From contig NZ_JBGNFV010000001.1 of NCBI RefSeq assembly GCF_041449215.1, positions 806,001 to 870,000 of the forward strand: 64,000 bases of DNA, given 5' to 3'. Below are positions 1 through 9,058 of this stretch, piece after piece. Source of the DNA: Roseivirga sp. BDSF3-8 (GTDB lineage Bacteria > Bacteroidota > Bacteroidia > Cytophagales > Cyclobacteriaceae). The notes beneath the pieces are model-generated. The model was not told the DNA's origin and did not search any database. It saw nothing but the letters and a program-made list of their open reading frames with translations. The translations under genes were made by a program, and so were the position numbers. How positions within the stretch are numbered: position 1 is the stretch's first letter; every line of letters begins with the position of its first letter.

Positions 1-661
1 CGCCATCCACGTACATATTGGGAATACGGTTTGCATCGCCTGTTAGGTTAGACCCATAACGAAAACGTATCCAGCGTGTATCTTCGTTAGGAGACACCGC
101 CTCTACTGAACGGTTACAGTTCATGAAGGTAGCATCAGCAAATGTCACTGTAAAAGGATTCCCCACACACACCTCGTGTACGTTCGGAGCCAGTTCTACT
201 ACTCCGCCCATTTCATTATCCTGTCCGTAAGAGATCAGAGGTTGCACCTGGCGAATAGACCCCCCGTCACAAGCGACACCATCATAAACGGGATAGGCTT
301 CAGGGGTATAGGTACACATGGAGCCGGCCGCATAAACGAACTGCTCCCGAACCACATAATAGTTAGGGAGTGTGGGGTGAGGAGCAGCAGGATAACGTTG
401 AACTGTGTTAAACTCATCATTCCACCGGATCTCTATCTCGATTCGATTCGGATCGAATGCAGGATCCGCCAATGCGGTCGATTTCACTCCAAAAAATACC
501 TCAATATCCCCTAATACCGGTGCACAGGTAGTGGCTGTATGGTTGATAGAACCCTGCAAACCGACGCTAAAGACGGAATTACAGTCCAACTGGGCCATTG
601 TCACCCCCGGTATAAGCAGGATAAAAACGGTATAAATCAGATAAAATACCCCTTTCCTCAT
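1..661 (-). CDS. Secreted protein, N-terminal part (cut by window edge)
   Basis: The reading frame is open from the ATG at 661 to the left edge, giving 220 residues with no stop, so the C-terminus lies outside the window. It begins with a clear signal peptide (MRKG, then a hydrophobic run ending in TMAQ, cleavage near residue 24). The mature part has scattered cysteines, aromatic residues and a WIRFRYGS segment near the end of the visible part. The pattern recalls the first domain of large Cytophagales exoproteins that carry PKD-type repeats and a T9SS sorting domain, but no such repeat is visible here, so that is inference. No function can be assigned. Export across the inner membrane is well supported. 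Confidence 0.8.
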   Translation of the reverse strand, partial: MRKGVFYLIYTVFILLIPGVTMAQLDCNSVFSVGLQGSINHTATTCAPVLGDIEVFFGVKSTALADPAFDPNRIEIEIRWNDEFNTVQRYPAAPHPTLPNYYVVREQFVYAAGSMCTYTPEAYPVYDGVACDGGSIRQVQPLISYGQDNEMGGVVELAPNVHEVCVGNPFTVTFADATFMNCNRSVEAVSPNEDTRWIRFRYGSNLTGDANRIPNMYVDG

Positions 662-1167
662 ATTACTGCTCTATTGTAGGTTGATAGGAAGTCTTTAAAA
701 ATTCATATCTTTATGATTGATAATCAGATACAAGTATTTACCAGACTTATCATTATACAATGTTAGCCTAAGGGGCCTACTTAAAAAATTGAATTGTGGA
801 ATGCTTATTACAGGGATAGTATCTGATTGTATAATAGAAATGGTCGTCCGAATGCACGGACACGGCAGGAGAATTATCAGAAAATCAAAACTAATTAGTT
901 GCTAATTCCTATTCATCAGTACCTTTATACTTGCCTGTGCATAAATGTGGAAGGTTTAAATGTAAATCATACATCCACTAATGGCGATAGGATTATTTTA
1001 ATGTTCATGTAATTTTTAGGGAAAATTACTTGCAGCCTATCACCCTTCACACTATATAATATAGGCGTAACCGGTCCCAGGTAATTGGCACTCTCCACAG
1101 GGCTGAATTTCTTTATTATTTCTTTACCTTTGTATCCCATAAGCGCGATTCACACTCAGAACTCCTT
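662..1167. other. Intergenic region, divergent, pyrG promoter side
   Basis: This 506-base AT-rich gap lies between two divergent genes. A 62-codon frame at 717-905 has no recognisable product and no fitting start context, so it is not called. Apart from the promoter-like box before pyrG, I see no hairpin, repeat or RNA gene. Confidence 0.5.
1125..1132 (+). promoter_or_regulatory. Candidate -7 box for pyrG
   Basis: TACCTTTG fits the Bacteroidota -7 consensus TAnnTTTG and lies 35 nt before the pyrG start codon. No convincing TTG -33 element is seen at the usual distance, so the call rests on the -7 box alone. Confidence 0.45.
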
Positions 1168-2802
1168 ATGGGCAACACCAAATTCATCTTTGTTACCGGC
1201 GGCGTAACATCATCATTAGGCAAAGGCATTATTTCTGCATCTCTGGGCAAGCTACTCCAGGCCAGAGGGCTGAAAGTCACTATCCAGAAGTTCGACCCCT
1301 ATATTAATATCGACCCGGGTACGCTCAACCCTTATGAGCACGGCGAGTGTTATGTAACCGATGACGGGGCCGAAACTGACCTGGACCTCGGACACTATGA
1401 ACGATTCCTGAACATCACTACCTCTCAGGCAAATAACGTGACCACAGGCCGCATCTATTATAATGTGATCACAAAAGAGAGAAAGGGTGATTACCTGGGT
1501 AAAACCGTGCAGGTGGTACCTCACATTACTGACGAGATCAAGCGGAGTATTTTTAGCCTGGGCGAAACAGGCGACTATGACATTGTGATTACGGAAATAG
1601 GGGGCTGCGTGGGTGACATTGAGTCTCTCCCCTTTATAGAGGCCGTGAGACAGGCCCGCTGGGACCTGGGCGCTAATAACGCCCTGGTGATACACCTCAC
1701 TCTCGTCCCTTACCTCAAATCTGCCGGTGAGCTGAAAACCAAGCCTACTCAGCATAGCGTAAAACAGCTTCTGGAAAGCGGTATCCAGCCTGATATACTT
1801 GTGTGCCGTTCCGAGCATCGCCTTCCCATGGATATCCGCAAAAAAATGGCGCTTTTCTGCAATGTGCATATCAATTCGGTCATTGAAGCACTGGATGCGG
1901 AAACGATATACGATGTACCCATCCTGATGAGAAAAGAAAAGCTGGATGAAAGGGTATTATCAAAGCTAAAGCTTAGCAACAAAACAGAACCTGACATAGA
2001 CAGGTGGAAGGAGTTTCTCGGAAGGCATAAAAACCCTACCAATGAAGTAAAAATTGCACTTGTAGGTAAATACGTAGAACTGCCGGACGCCTATAAATCT
2101 ATAGCAGAAGCTTTTACCCATGCCGGAGCGGAAAACGAATGCCGCGTGAACCTGGAGTGGGTGCATAGTGAAGAGATTACTAGCGAAAACGTACTCTCAC
2201 TATTAGCTAACATGGATGGCATACTCGTGGCACCAGGGTTTGGTGAGCGTGGCATCCAAGGTAAACTAATTGCGGCACAGATAGCTAGGGAGCAGCGTAT
2301 CCCCTTCTTTGGCATCTGCCTTGGCATGCAGTGCGCCGTAATCGAGTTTGCCCGAAACGTGCTCAATCTGGAAGGGGCAAACTCTACGGAAATGGACCCG
2401 GAGACGGCCCATCCTGTGATAGGACTCATGGAAGAACAAAAAAATATTACGCAAATGGGCGGAACCATGAGACTAGGGGCGTATGTTTGCCGTCTGAATA
2501 AAGGCACTAAGGCTTATCAGGCGTATGACAAGTTCTCTGTGACGGAAAGACACCGTCACCGGTACGAGTTTAATAATACCTACCTGGAGGACTTTAAAAA
2601 AGGCGGCATGATCGCCTCTGGTAAAAACCCTGATACCGGCCTTGTGGAGATGATCGAGCTGAAAGACCACCCGTGGTACGTAGGCTCACAGTTTCATCCG
2701 GAGCTAAAGAGCACGGTGCTTACTCCCCACCCTTTGTTTGTGAACTTTATTAAAGCCGCCATCGGGTATAAAAAAGACAAGGAGAGTAAGGACAATAAGT
2801 AA
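1168..2802 (+). CDS. pyrG: CTP synthase
   Basis: CTP synthase makes CTP from UTP, ATP and glutamine, the last step of de novo pyrimidine nucleotide synthesis in the cytosol. The 544-residue length is normal. The amidoligase domain opens with [13 protein letters not shown] (residues 8-20) and contains the [11 protein letters not shown] and [22 protein letters not shown] segments typical of the family. The glutaminase domain starts near residue 293 and has the nucleophile Cys384 in GICLGMQ and the His510/Glu512 pair in SQFHPEL. All key residues are present. It is followed after 37 nt by yidC on the same strand, so the two are probably co-transcribed. Confidence 0.98.
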   Translation: MGNTKFIFVTGGVTSSLGKGIISASLGKLLQARGLKVTIQKFDPYINIDPGTLNPYEHGECYVTDDGAETDLDLGHYERFLNITTSQANNVTTGRIYYNVITKERKGDYLGKTVQVVPHITDEIKRSIFSLGETGDYDIVITEIGGCVGDIESLPFIEAVRQARWDLGANNALVIHLTLVPYLKSAGELKTKPTQHSVKQLLESGIQPDILVCRSEHRLPMDIRKKMALFCNVHINSVIEALDAETIYDVPILMRKEKLDERVLSKLKLSNKTEPDIDRWKEFLGRHKNPTNEVKIALVGKYVELPDAYKSIAEAFTHAGAENECRVNLEWVHSEEITSENVLSLLANMDGILVAPGFGERGIQGKLIAAQIAREQRIPFFGICLGMQCAVIEFARNVLNLEGANSTEMDPETAHPVIGLMEEQKNITQMGGTMRLGAYVCRLNKGTKAYQAYDKFSVTERHRHRYEFNNTYLEDFKKGGMIASGKNPDTGLVEMIELKDHPWYVGSQFHPELKSTVLTPHPLFVNFIKAAIGYKKDKESKDNK

Positions 2803-2839
2803 ATAGCGACTTTAATTTATAGTATTACGCAATAGACGA

Positions 2840-4672
2840 ATGGATAAGAATCAGGCAGTCGGACTGCTGCTGATGTCACTGCTACTTGCGGCTTACTTCT
2901 GGTTTTTCAGCGGTAACCCGGAACAGCAGGTGCAACAGCCGGAGCAGGCTCAGACAGAATTGACGGAAGATTCCACCACCACTACGGCGCCCGAAGAAAC
3001 GCAGCTCTCTGAAGAGGACGATTCGCTGCGAAGACAGCGTATGAGTAGCCGCTATGGCAACTTTGCTGCCGCTACGGAAGGTACGGAAGCCGAAACAGTA
3101 CTCGAGAATGAGCTGGTAAAAGTAACCTTAAGCAATAAAGGCGGTAGCATAAACCGTGTACAGCTTAAAAATTATACCACCTGGGATGATAAACCACTAT
3201 ACCTGGTAACCCCGGAAAGCAGCAAAATGAGTATGGTCATGAATCAGAATGGCCGTCAGATAGATTTACGTGATCTTTACTTTGAACCTACTGAAGTAGA
3301 CTCACTGCAAAATGGCATCGCTTACGTTCTTAATACGGGCGATGGCAAGACGATAACCCAGGTTTATTCTCTTCAGGAAGATGGTTATGTCATTAACTAC
3401 AGCCTGATGGGTGAGGGTGCAGCCGCACTGGGTACCTCTCCCCTGCAAATTAGCTGGATGGATGAGCTGGGTCGTTACGAGCGGCGCATAGAGGAGAGCC
3501 GCCAGAAAATGAAGGTTAACTACTACACGGCAGAGGGTGACTTTGAGGATTTTGGTGAGAATGTAGTGGATGATGAAGTATCTGAAATGCTGGACGAGCC
3601 TGTAAAATGGATCGGTCTGAAGCAGAAGTTCTTTACTTCAGCCATTATTGCCGAGAAGGCTTTTGCCCCCGGTACCCAGGTGGATCTTTCCATTCCCTCC
3701 TCTAACGATGTGGTAAAAACAGCTGAGGTAAAACTTACCTACCCGGCTGATCAGCTCAATGCACCTGTAAACTTCGACTTCTACTACGGACCTAATAACT
3801 ACCAGGTATTAAAGAAGGTAACAGACGGGTTTAGCGAAAACGTGGACCTGGGCTGGGGTATTATCAGTTGGTTTAATAAGTTTCTGATCATACCGATCTT
3901 CCAGTTCCTGGAGAATTACATCGGTAGCTATGGCATTATCATCATCATACTTGTGGTGATCATCAAAATACTGCTATTGCCTCTCAGCTACAAGTCCTAC
4001 ATAAGCATGGCTAAGACAAAAGTCCTGAAACCTGAACTTGACGAGCTAAAGGAGAAGTACGGTGATGACATGCAAAAGCAACAGCAGGAACAGATGAAGT
4101 TGTATCAGAAGGTAGGTATCAACCCTATCAGTGGGTGTATACCTATGTTATTGCAGCTACCCATACTCCTGGCCATGTTTAACTTCTTCCCTAACTCGAT
4201 AGAGTTACGGCAGGAGCCTTTTCTGTGGGCAAACGACCTTTCTACATACGACGCACTCATTCAATTGCCATTTGACATACCCATGTTTGGCAGCCACCTG
4301 AGTCTCTTTGCATTGCTTATGACAGCCTCTACCCTGCTCTACACCTATACTAACCAGCAGATGAGCACGGTACAGGGCCCTATGAAGAACATCGGTTACA
4401 TCATGCCAGTGGTGTTCTTCTTCGTACTTAATAGCTTTGCTGCAGGTCTTACGTTCTACTACTTTGTAAGTAACGTAGTAACCATGATCCAGCAGCCTCT
4501 TATCCGTAAGTTTGTAGATGACGATAAGATCAGGGCTATTCTTGAGGAGAACAAGCGCAAGGCAGGTACTAAGAAGAAGTCCGGCTTCCAGGCCAGACTT
4601 GAAGATGCTATGAAAAAAGCAGAGGAAACCCGCCGCCAGCAGCAGGATGATAAAAAGAAAAGAAAGCGCTAA
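2840..4672 (+). CDS. yidC: Membrane protein insertase YidC
   Basis: YidC inserts and folds inner-membrane proteins, alone or with SecYEG. The 610-residue protein has the Gram-negative layout: one N-terminal membrane segment (about residues 5-22), an acidic Gln/Glu/Thr-rich linker, a large periplasmic domain (about 80-335), then the conserved five-segment insertase core starting at the IIIIILVVIIKILLLPL segment near residue 370. The core includes the GINPISGCIPMLLQLPIL motif. The C-terminal tail is strongly basic (ends DDKKKRKR), as expected for ribosome contact. It ends 15 nt before a strong terminator, making it the last gene of the pyrG-yidC unit. Confidence 0.97.
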   Translation: MDKNQAVGLLLMSLLLAAYFWFFSGNPEQQVQQPEQAQTELTEDSTTTTAPEETQLSEEDDSLRRQRMSSRYGNFAAATEGTEAETVLENELVKVTLSNKGGSINRVQLKNYTTWDDKPLYLVTPESSKMSMVMNQNGRQIDLRDLYFEPTEVDSLQNGIAYVLNTGDGKTITQVYSLQEDGYVINYSLMGEGAAALGTSPLQISWMDELGRYERRIEESRQKMKVNYYTAEGDFEDFGENVVDDEVSEMLDEPVKWIGLKQKFFTSAIIAEKAFAPGTQVDLSIPSSNDVVKTAEVKLTYPADQLNAPVNFDFYYGPNNYQVLKKVTDGFSENVDLGWGIISWFNKFLIIPIFQFLENYIGSYGIIIIILVVIIKILLLPLSYKSYISMAKTKVLKPELDELKEKYGDDMQKQQQEQMKLYQKVGINPISGCIPMLLQLPILLAMFNFFPNSIELRQEPFLWANDLSTYDALIQLPFDIPMFGSHLSLFALLMTASTLLYTYTNQQMSTVQGPMKNIGYIMPVVFFFVLNSFAAGLTFYYFVSNVVTMIQQPLIRKFVDDDKIRAILEENKRKAGTKKKSGFQARLEDAMKKAEETRRQQQDDKKKRKR

Positions 4673-4687
4673 GCGCTTTCCTCTAAT

Positions 4688-4732
4688 AAAAAAGAGGCTG
4701 CCTTGTTTTGATACAAGGCAGCCTCTTTTTTT
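4688..4732 (+). terminator. Rho-independent terminator after yidC
   Basis: A 19-bp perfect inverted repeat (arms 4688-4706 and 4713-4731, six-base loop) is built around GAGGCTGCCTTGT and ends in a run of seven T. Its A/T ends make it usable on both strands. Confidence 0.9.
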
Positions 4733-4860
4733 ACCCTCGCGTATAATAAGCCATCTAATAGTACATTGTCTTCTGTCTGTTCTCAACATCAAAAGAGTGC
4801 AATAGCTTATGCGTGATAAGCCTTCTATAATTTATTGTATAGTCGCCGGCAGCTACCCAA

Positions 4861-4885
4861 TAAAAAAAGCCGGATGGGACCGGCC
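4861..4885 (-). terminator. Terminator after first precursor peptide
   Basis: On the minus strand GCCGG, six loop bases and CCGGC are followed by seven T. It begins 37 nt beyond the stop codon of the small peptide gene at 4921-5091, which supports that gene being a real separate transcript. Confidence 0.7.
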
Positions 4886-4920
4886 TTTTAATTTCTCATT
4901 TGATGGCGTAAAAGGGCTTA

Positions 4921-5091
4921 TTATCCGCTAACCAGTACAGTATTTGGGCACCCCCCAAACTGCTCGGTAGGACAATCCAGCATACTGGGGTTAATAGCAT
5001 CTGCTTTAAGGCCTGCTTTGATATTATCCATAGCAGCCGTTCTAAAGCTTTTCAAGTTGATTTCTATAAGGTTTAATTTCTGCTTTTTCAT
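4921..5091 (-). CDS. RiPP precursor peptide, pinensin/lanthipeptide-like leader (peptide 1)
   Basis: This 56-residue peptide starts at the ATG on 5091 (MKKQKLNLIEINLKSFRTAA) and ends at TAA on 4921. The leader has the pattern MKK-x-K/Q-L-x-L-x-x-[LI]-x-[VL]-K-S-F-x-T that I know from Bacteroidota lanthipeptide precursors of the pinensin kind. A short AG (position 26-27) takes the place of the usual GG. The C-terminal half carries Ser36, Cys40, Thr42, Cys48, Thr51 and Ser55, enough for lanthionine or disulfide rings. It shares the leader pattern with the peptide at 5482-5643, and has a terminator directly after it. No LanB/LanC, LanM, radical-SAM enzyme, peptidase or peptide transporter lies in this window. 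The family name is from memory; a real precursor gene is well supported, the final modification is not. Confidence 0.72.
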   Translation of the reverse strand: MKKQKLNLIEINLKSFRTAAMDNIKAGLKADAINPSMLDCPTEQFGGCPNTVLVSG

Positions 5092-5481
5092 AGGGTGTAA
5101 ATTTATTTATGGTTTAAAATGAAGTTTGATTTCTCATAAAAATACTTGCTTGCCAGGCTAGCATATCGCTGATTGGTTCTTCTCACTCCTCATGAGAAAG
5201 GAGACTGAATAAAGGTAACTTATAAGAGCTAATTTAGAATAATCGCAACTAAGATTAATAGCCTTACTGGTCAAGTCTTATTACCACCTTTTCACAACTA
5301 CAAAAGTTACTTCTTTTAAAACAGACAAGCAATTATGAAAATCAGCCCGCATCATAAATAGGAAAAATCCTAACCTCCGAGCCAAACCATACAAATTATT
5401 CCAGGCTATAGGCAATAAAAAAAGCCAGTTCACACTGGCTCGTAAATTTTCTAAGGCCTGCCTTTTAGGAGGTTCTTCTTA
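5092..5481. other. Intergenic region between the two precursor genes
   Basis: The 390 bases hold the terminator of the upstream peptide gene (5416-5440) and the presumed promoter of peptide 1. A minus-strand TATTTTTA at 5137-5144 differs by one base from the -7 consensus and is the best candidate. No further MKK-leader frame was found on either strand. Confidence 0.45.
5416..5440 (-). terminator. Terminator after second precursor peptide
   Basis: Read on the minus strand, AGCCAGT, a four-base loop and ACTGGCT are followed by seven T. It lies about 40 nt after the stop codon of the peptide gene at 5482-5643. Confidence 0.8.
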
Positions 5482-5643
5482 TCACGCCGGATCGCAATAG
5501 CGCCCTATGCAGTCTGTCTCGCAGTTTGCTATGCTACCATCAACTTCTGCTATTCGCTCAAGCCCGCCACGTACATGTCTGCTATCAGCAGTAGTAAAGC
5601 TTTTCACTTTTAATTCATTGAGAGTGAGTTGTTTCTTTTTCAT
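5482..5643 (-). CDS. RiPP precursor peptide with GG leader end (peptide 2)
   Basis: The 53-residue peptide begins MKKKQLTLNELKVKSFTTAD at 5643 and stops with TGA at 5482-5484. The leader matches the L-x-L-x-x-L-K-V-K-S-F-x-T pattern of Bacteroidota lanthipeptide (pinensin-like) precursors. It ends in the double-glycine processing site RHVRGG (residues 22-27), after which a bacteriocin-type peptidase transporter would cut. The predicted 26-residue core has Ser37, Thr44 and three Cys (41, 45, 50), ending IGRYCDPA. It is flanked by terminators on both sides, so it is a single-gene transcript. No modifying or export genes are nearby. Identity as a RiPP precursor is strong; the class of product is inference. 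Confidence 0.8.
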   Translation of the reverse strand: MKKKQLTLNELKVKSFTTADSRHVRGGLERIAEVDGSIANCETDCIGRYCDPA

Positions 5644-5682
5644 AATGTGATTAGTTACTACGAATTATAACTTGTATGTGAT

Positions 5683-5719
5683 CTACCGGTAATGCAAGTA
5701 ATTATTTTACTACCGATAA
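5683..5719. repeat. Short direct repeat upstream of precursor peptide 2
   Basis: CTACCGGTAA (5683-5692) and CTACCGATAA (5710-5719) are near-identical copies 27 nt apart in the presumed control region of the peptide gene. They could be an operator, but this is a weak inference from spacing and position. Confidence 0.35.
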
Positions 5720-5758
5720 ATGTGGTAAAATATAATTCTACAAAAGCTAAAACACAAC

Positions 5759-5786
5759 AAAAAACCCCGACTTACGTCGGGGTTTT
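5759..5786 (-). terminator. Terminator after the peptide-binding lipoprotein gene
   Basis: AAAACCCCGAC, loop TTAC and GTCGGGGTTTT form an 11-bp stem. It starts 30 nt after the stop codon at 5817, separating that gene from the small peptide gene. Confidence 0.9.
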
Positions 5787-5816
5787 AAGCTAATTCCTGA
5801 ACTAATAATTATACTC

Positions 5817-7502
5817 TTACATGACCGGCTGGTCCTGAGAAGCAAAGTCTACACGCTCCAGACGAGGAATGTTCATCGGGTTAGGCTCAAGTCCTTTTAC
5901 GTAATTTTGTTTCAGACGCAATACTTCATCATAGAACAATACGATAATCGGAGCTTCTTCAACAATGATGTTGTCCATAGCCTGGTACATATCTACCCTG
6001 TTAAAGCCTTCGCTTTCGTAACGCGCTTTATTATACAGATCGTCGAATGCCTTGTTGCTGAAGTTAGTCTTATTAGGACCGGCAGGAGCGAAGTTGCCAC
6101 TGTAGAACATTGACAGGTAGTTTTCAGCATCAGGGTAATCACCCAACCAGCTACCACGGAAGAATACCACCTTACCGTTATCTACCATTTCCTGGTGAGT
6201 TGCCACTTGGTTAATTTCAATGTTTACCTTCACGCCGATAGCTTCCCACTGCTTTTGCAGGTACTCAATGATGGGCTTACTCTGAATAGTTGTATGAAGA
6301 GTAAGCTCAGGCACACCTTTACCCTCAGGGAAACCAGCTGCTTTCAAGTACTCAGCAGCTTTCTTAGGGTCATATGTGTATCCTTTTACTTTGTCACGGC
6401 TGAATGACGGCAAGGCCTCAGGCACGATACCACTGGTACCAGGTGTACCCAGTCCGTTAAGCAGGTAGCTAATCATCTCCTCACGATTGATGGCAGAGCT
6501 AAGTGCTTTACGGAAGTCTTTATTAAGAAGAGGGTGATTTTTGTTCTCGTACTTATCAGGGTTCATCATGAAACCGATGTACTCCGTGTTCAGGTAAGGC
6601 ACCTTCTGCACGACAAACTTTTCTCTCAGTTCTTCTTTTACTTCACCGTTCTCAGCAAGGATCTGTTCTGTCAGGTCGGCCTGGTTACCGCTCATGAAGT
6701 CAAGCTTGCCCTGTTGGAAAGTCATAAACTCCTGGTTCTTGTCATTGATAAACGTAACCTGTACAGCATCCAGGTGAGGAAGCTGACGCCCATTTTCATC
6801 TTTTCTCCAGTAGTTTTCGTTTCTCAGAAGGATCAGGTTGTTACCCTCTTCCCAGCTTTTGAAAACGAAAGGTCCGGTACCAATAGGATGGGTACGGAAG
6901 TCTTTGCCGTATTTCTCCACTGCCTCCTGAGGTACTACAAAAGCGTAAGGCATAGTAAGAATCTCAAGAAAAGGACCGAAAGGCTTTTCGAGACGCAATA
7001 CTAAGGTGTAATCGTCCACGGCTTCGATCCAGTCCTCTGCGATCTCTCCGTTTTCGTCACGCTTAACTTTGTCATTAAAGATCCACGCGCCAGTGCTCGC
7101 GGTAGCAGGATCCAGAATTCTTTTAAATGAATAAACGAAGTCGGCAGCCTTTATCTCACGGCCTTTACCTCCTTCAAATACTTCATTGTCATGAAAGTTG
7201 ACACCTTTTCTTATACGAAACGTATAAGTAGTACCGTCTTCGCTGATCTTCCAGGTGTCAGCCAGGCTGGCTACCGGGTACAGATCCTCATTAAGCTCGA
7301 ACAGGCCATTGAACATCTGGGTGGTAGCCCAGATATTTGCCTGGTTACGGGCAAAAGCAGGATCGAGGGAACTAATGCCCTCAGCCTGATTATACCTAAA
7401 TACTTTTTTTTGTCCTGCGTCCTCACGGTCGGTTCCGCCACTGCTACTACATGACGCTAAAAACCCCACTACGGCCACGGACAATAGAAATTGTCTCAAC
7501 AT
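5817..7502 (-). CDS. Peptide ABC transporter substrate-binding lipoprotein (SBP_bac_5)
   Basis: The 561-residue protein has a lipoprotein signal with lipobox LASC and the acylated Cys18. The rest is the extracytoplasmic peptide/nickel-binding domain seen in OppA and DppA, with GISSLDPAFARNQ near residue 43, YTFRIRKGVNFHDNEVF and a HPIGTGPFVFKSWE segment, all typical of the family. It binds oligopeptides in the periplasm and hands them to an inner-membrane permease. No permease or ATPase genes flank it: its downstream neighbour is a RiPP precursor and upstream is a divergent hydrolase. It may serve a transporter encoded elsewhere. The substrate is not predictable from sequence. Confidence 0.9.
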   Translation of the reverse strand: MLRQFLLSVAVVGFLASCSSSGGTDREDAGQKKVFRYNQAEGISSLDPAFARNQANIWATTQMFNGLFELNEDLYPVASLADTWKISEDGTTYTFRIRKGVNFHDNEVFEGGKGREIKAADFVYSFKRILDPATASTGAWIFNDKVKRDENGEIAEDWIEAVDDYTLVLRLEKPFGPFLEILTMPYAFVVPQEAVEKYGKDFRTHPIGTGPFVFKSWEEGNNLILLRNENYWRKDENGRQLPHLDAVQVTFINDKNQEFMTFQQGKLDFMSGNQADLTEQILAENGEVKEELREKFVVQKVPYLNTEYIGFMMNPDKYENKNHPLLNKDFRKALSSAINREEMISYLLNGLGTPGTSGIVPEALPSFSRDKVKGYTYDPKKAAEYLKAAGFPEGKGVPELTLHTTIQSKPIIEYLQKQWEAIGVKVNIEINQVATHQEMVDNGKVVFFRGSWLGDYPDAENYLSMFYSGNFAPAGPNKTNFSNKAFDDLYNKARYESEGFNRVDMYQAMDNIIVEEAPIIVLFYDEVLRLKQNYVKGLEPNPMNIPRLERVDFASQDQPVM

Positions 7503-7564
7503 AATGCTGTCGATTTTGGAATGAAACTTCTATCTTTGCTATAAATCCGACCTAAATTTTGGCC

Positions 7565-7572
7565 TATTTTTG
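7565..7572 (+). promoter_or_regulatory. Candidate -7 box for the UPF0173 hydrolase
   Basis: TATTTTTG matches TAnnTTTG and ends 19 nt before the start codon at 7592. A second matching box, TATCTTTG, lies at 7531-7538 on the same strand. Confidence 0.45.
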
Positions 7573-7591
7573 AATAAATAAAAACCCATTT

Positions 7592-8272
7592 ATGCGAATA
7601 ACTTACTACGGTCACTCATGCTTTCTCGTAGATACAGGAAGCCATAAATTACTTTTTGATCCGTTTATTACGCCAAATGAACTAGCCAGTAATATCGAAA
7701 TATCATCCGTGGAGGCTGATTTCATACTCCTTTCGCACGGACACGAAGATCATATTGCTGACGTTATGAAGGTTTATGAAAACACAAAAGCCACGGTAAT
7801 AAGTACTTACGAAGTGGTTGGTTACTTCCAAAAACAGGGTGTGGAAAACGCACAGCCGATGAATCACGGGGGTAGCTGGCAGTTCGACTTCGGAAAGGTA
7901 AAAATGGTCAGTGCAATCCATTCAAGCAGCTTTCCGGACGGTAGCTACGCTGGCAACCCGGCAGGTTTTGTGGTGCAGACCGAAAAAGATACTTTCTACT
8001 ACGCCGGAGACACCGCACTGACAATGGATATGAAGCTGATTGCTGAGCAATTCAAAATTGATTTTGCTTTCATGCCTATCGGTGATAATTTCACGATGGA
8101 CATCCATGATGCTGTCAAGGCTGCAGAGTTTGTAAATACGGAGAAAATCATAGGTATGCATTACGATACCTTTCCTTACATAAAAATCGACCACGAACAG
8201 GCAAAAAATATCGCGGCCAATGGCAAAAAAGACCTAACTTTGATGCAGATTGGTGAAAGTATTACTATATAA
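7592..8272 (+). CDS. UPF0173 metal-dependent hydrolase (metallo-beta-lactamase fold)
   Basis: This 226-residue protein has the metallo-beta-lactamase core: the family start MRITYYGHSCF, the zinc motif SHGHEDH (residues 48-54), a YYAGDTAL segment with the bridging Asp, and a late metal-binding His in GMHYDTFP. The length and the IxYxGHSCF start are typical of UPF0173, whose members are related to lactonases and RNase Z-like enzymes. The substrate is unknown. It is 9 nt upstream of parA on the same strand and probably shares its transcript. Confidence 0.9.
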   Translation: MRITYYGHSCFLVDTGSHKLLFDPFITPNELASNIEISSVEADFILLSHGHEDHIADVMKVYENTKATVISTYEVVGYFQKQGVENAQPMNHGGSWQFDFGKVKMVSAIHSSSFPDGSYAGNPAGFVVQTEKDTFYYAGDTALTMDMKLIAEQFKIDFAFMPIGDNFTMDIHDAVKAAEFVNTEKIIGMHYDTFPYIKIDHEQAKNIAANGKKDLTLMQIGESITI

Positions 8273-8281
8273 TAAGTGTGA

Positions 8282-9055
8282 ATGGGTAAAACGATAGCGA
8301 TTGCCAACCAAAAAGGTGGAGTAGGCAAAACCACAACGGCTGTGAACCTTGCAGCCAGTTTAGCTGCATTAGAATACAAAACGCTGATCGTCGATGCCGA
8401 TCCGCAGGCAAACTCTACCTCTGGTGTTGGGGTCAACCCGAAAGAAATCGAAACCAGTATTTACGAGTGTATGGTCGATGATATCGACCCGAAGGAGATT
8501 ATACTTGAAACTGATATAGACTACCTCTACCTCCTGCCATCTCATATTGATCTGGTAGGTGCTGAGATAGAAATGGTCAATCTGCAATCCCGTGAAGAAA
8601 AAATGCGGGCTGCGCTAAAAGACTTACAGAATGACTATGACTTTATCATTATCGACTGTTCTCCCTCACTAGGTCTTATCACGATTAATGCCCTTACAGC
8701 GGCTAACTCAGTGATCATACCTGTGCAATGTGAATACTATGCCCTGGAAGGGTTGGGCAAACTGCTAAATACCATTAAGATTATCCAGTCCCGGTTAAAC
8801 CCTGACCTGGAGATAGAAGGTATTCTGCTAACGATGTATGATATGCGTCTTCGTCTCTCCAACCAAGTGGTAGAAGAGGTACAGACGCATTTTAAAAACA
8901 TGGTATTCGATACCCTGATACCCAGAAACATTAAACTAAGTGAATCGCCCAGTTTCGGTATTCCGGCTATTGCCCACGATGCAGAAAGTAAAGGAGCTAT
9001 CAGCTACCTTAACCTTGCCAGGGAAATACTGGAACAGAATGGATTGGAACAGTAG
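8282..9055 (+). CDS. parA: Chromosome partitioning ATPase ParA (Soj)
   Basis: The 257-residue protein is a MinD/ParA-type ATPase. It has the deviant Walker A motif [10 protein letters not shown] (residues 11-20), the [13 protein letters not shown] switch segment and the [16 protein letters not shown] Walker B region. It acts with ParB on parS sites to segregate the chromosome origin region. The partner parB starts 3 nt after its stop. I did not find a parS-like TGTTTCACGTGAAACA palindrome in this window by eye. The length fits a chromosomal Soj protein without an N-terminal regulatory domain. Confidence 0.96.
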   Translation: MGKTIAIANQKGGVGKTTTAVNLAASLAALEYKTLIVDADPQANSTSGVGVNPKEIETSIYECMVDDIDPKEIILETDIDYLYLLPSHIDLVGAEIEMVNLQSREEKMRAALKDLQNDYDFIIIDCSPSLGLITINALTAANSVIIPVQCEYYALEGLGKLLNTIKIIQSRLNPDLEIEGILLTMYDMRLRLSNQVVEEVQTHFKNMVFDTLIPRNIKLSESPSFGIPAIAHDAESKGAISYLNLAREILEQNGLEQ

Positions 9056-9058
9056 CAG

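Noticed and set aside
717-905. A 62-codon plus-strand frame in the gap before pyrG.
   Set aside because: No recognisable domain, poor start context, composition like the AT-rich spacer.
1252-1869. A 205-codon minus-strand frame inside pyrG.
   Set aside because: Shadow of pyrG in the other strand; no family features.
4205-4792. A 195-codon minus-strand frame antisense to yidC.
   Set aside because: It lies opposite an intact yidC, and passes through the yidC terminator; its residues show no domain.
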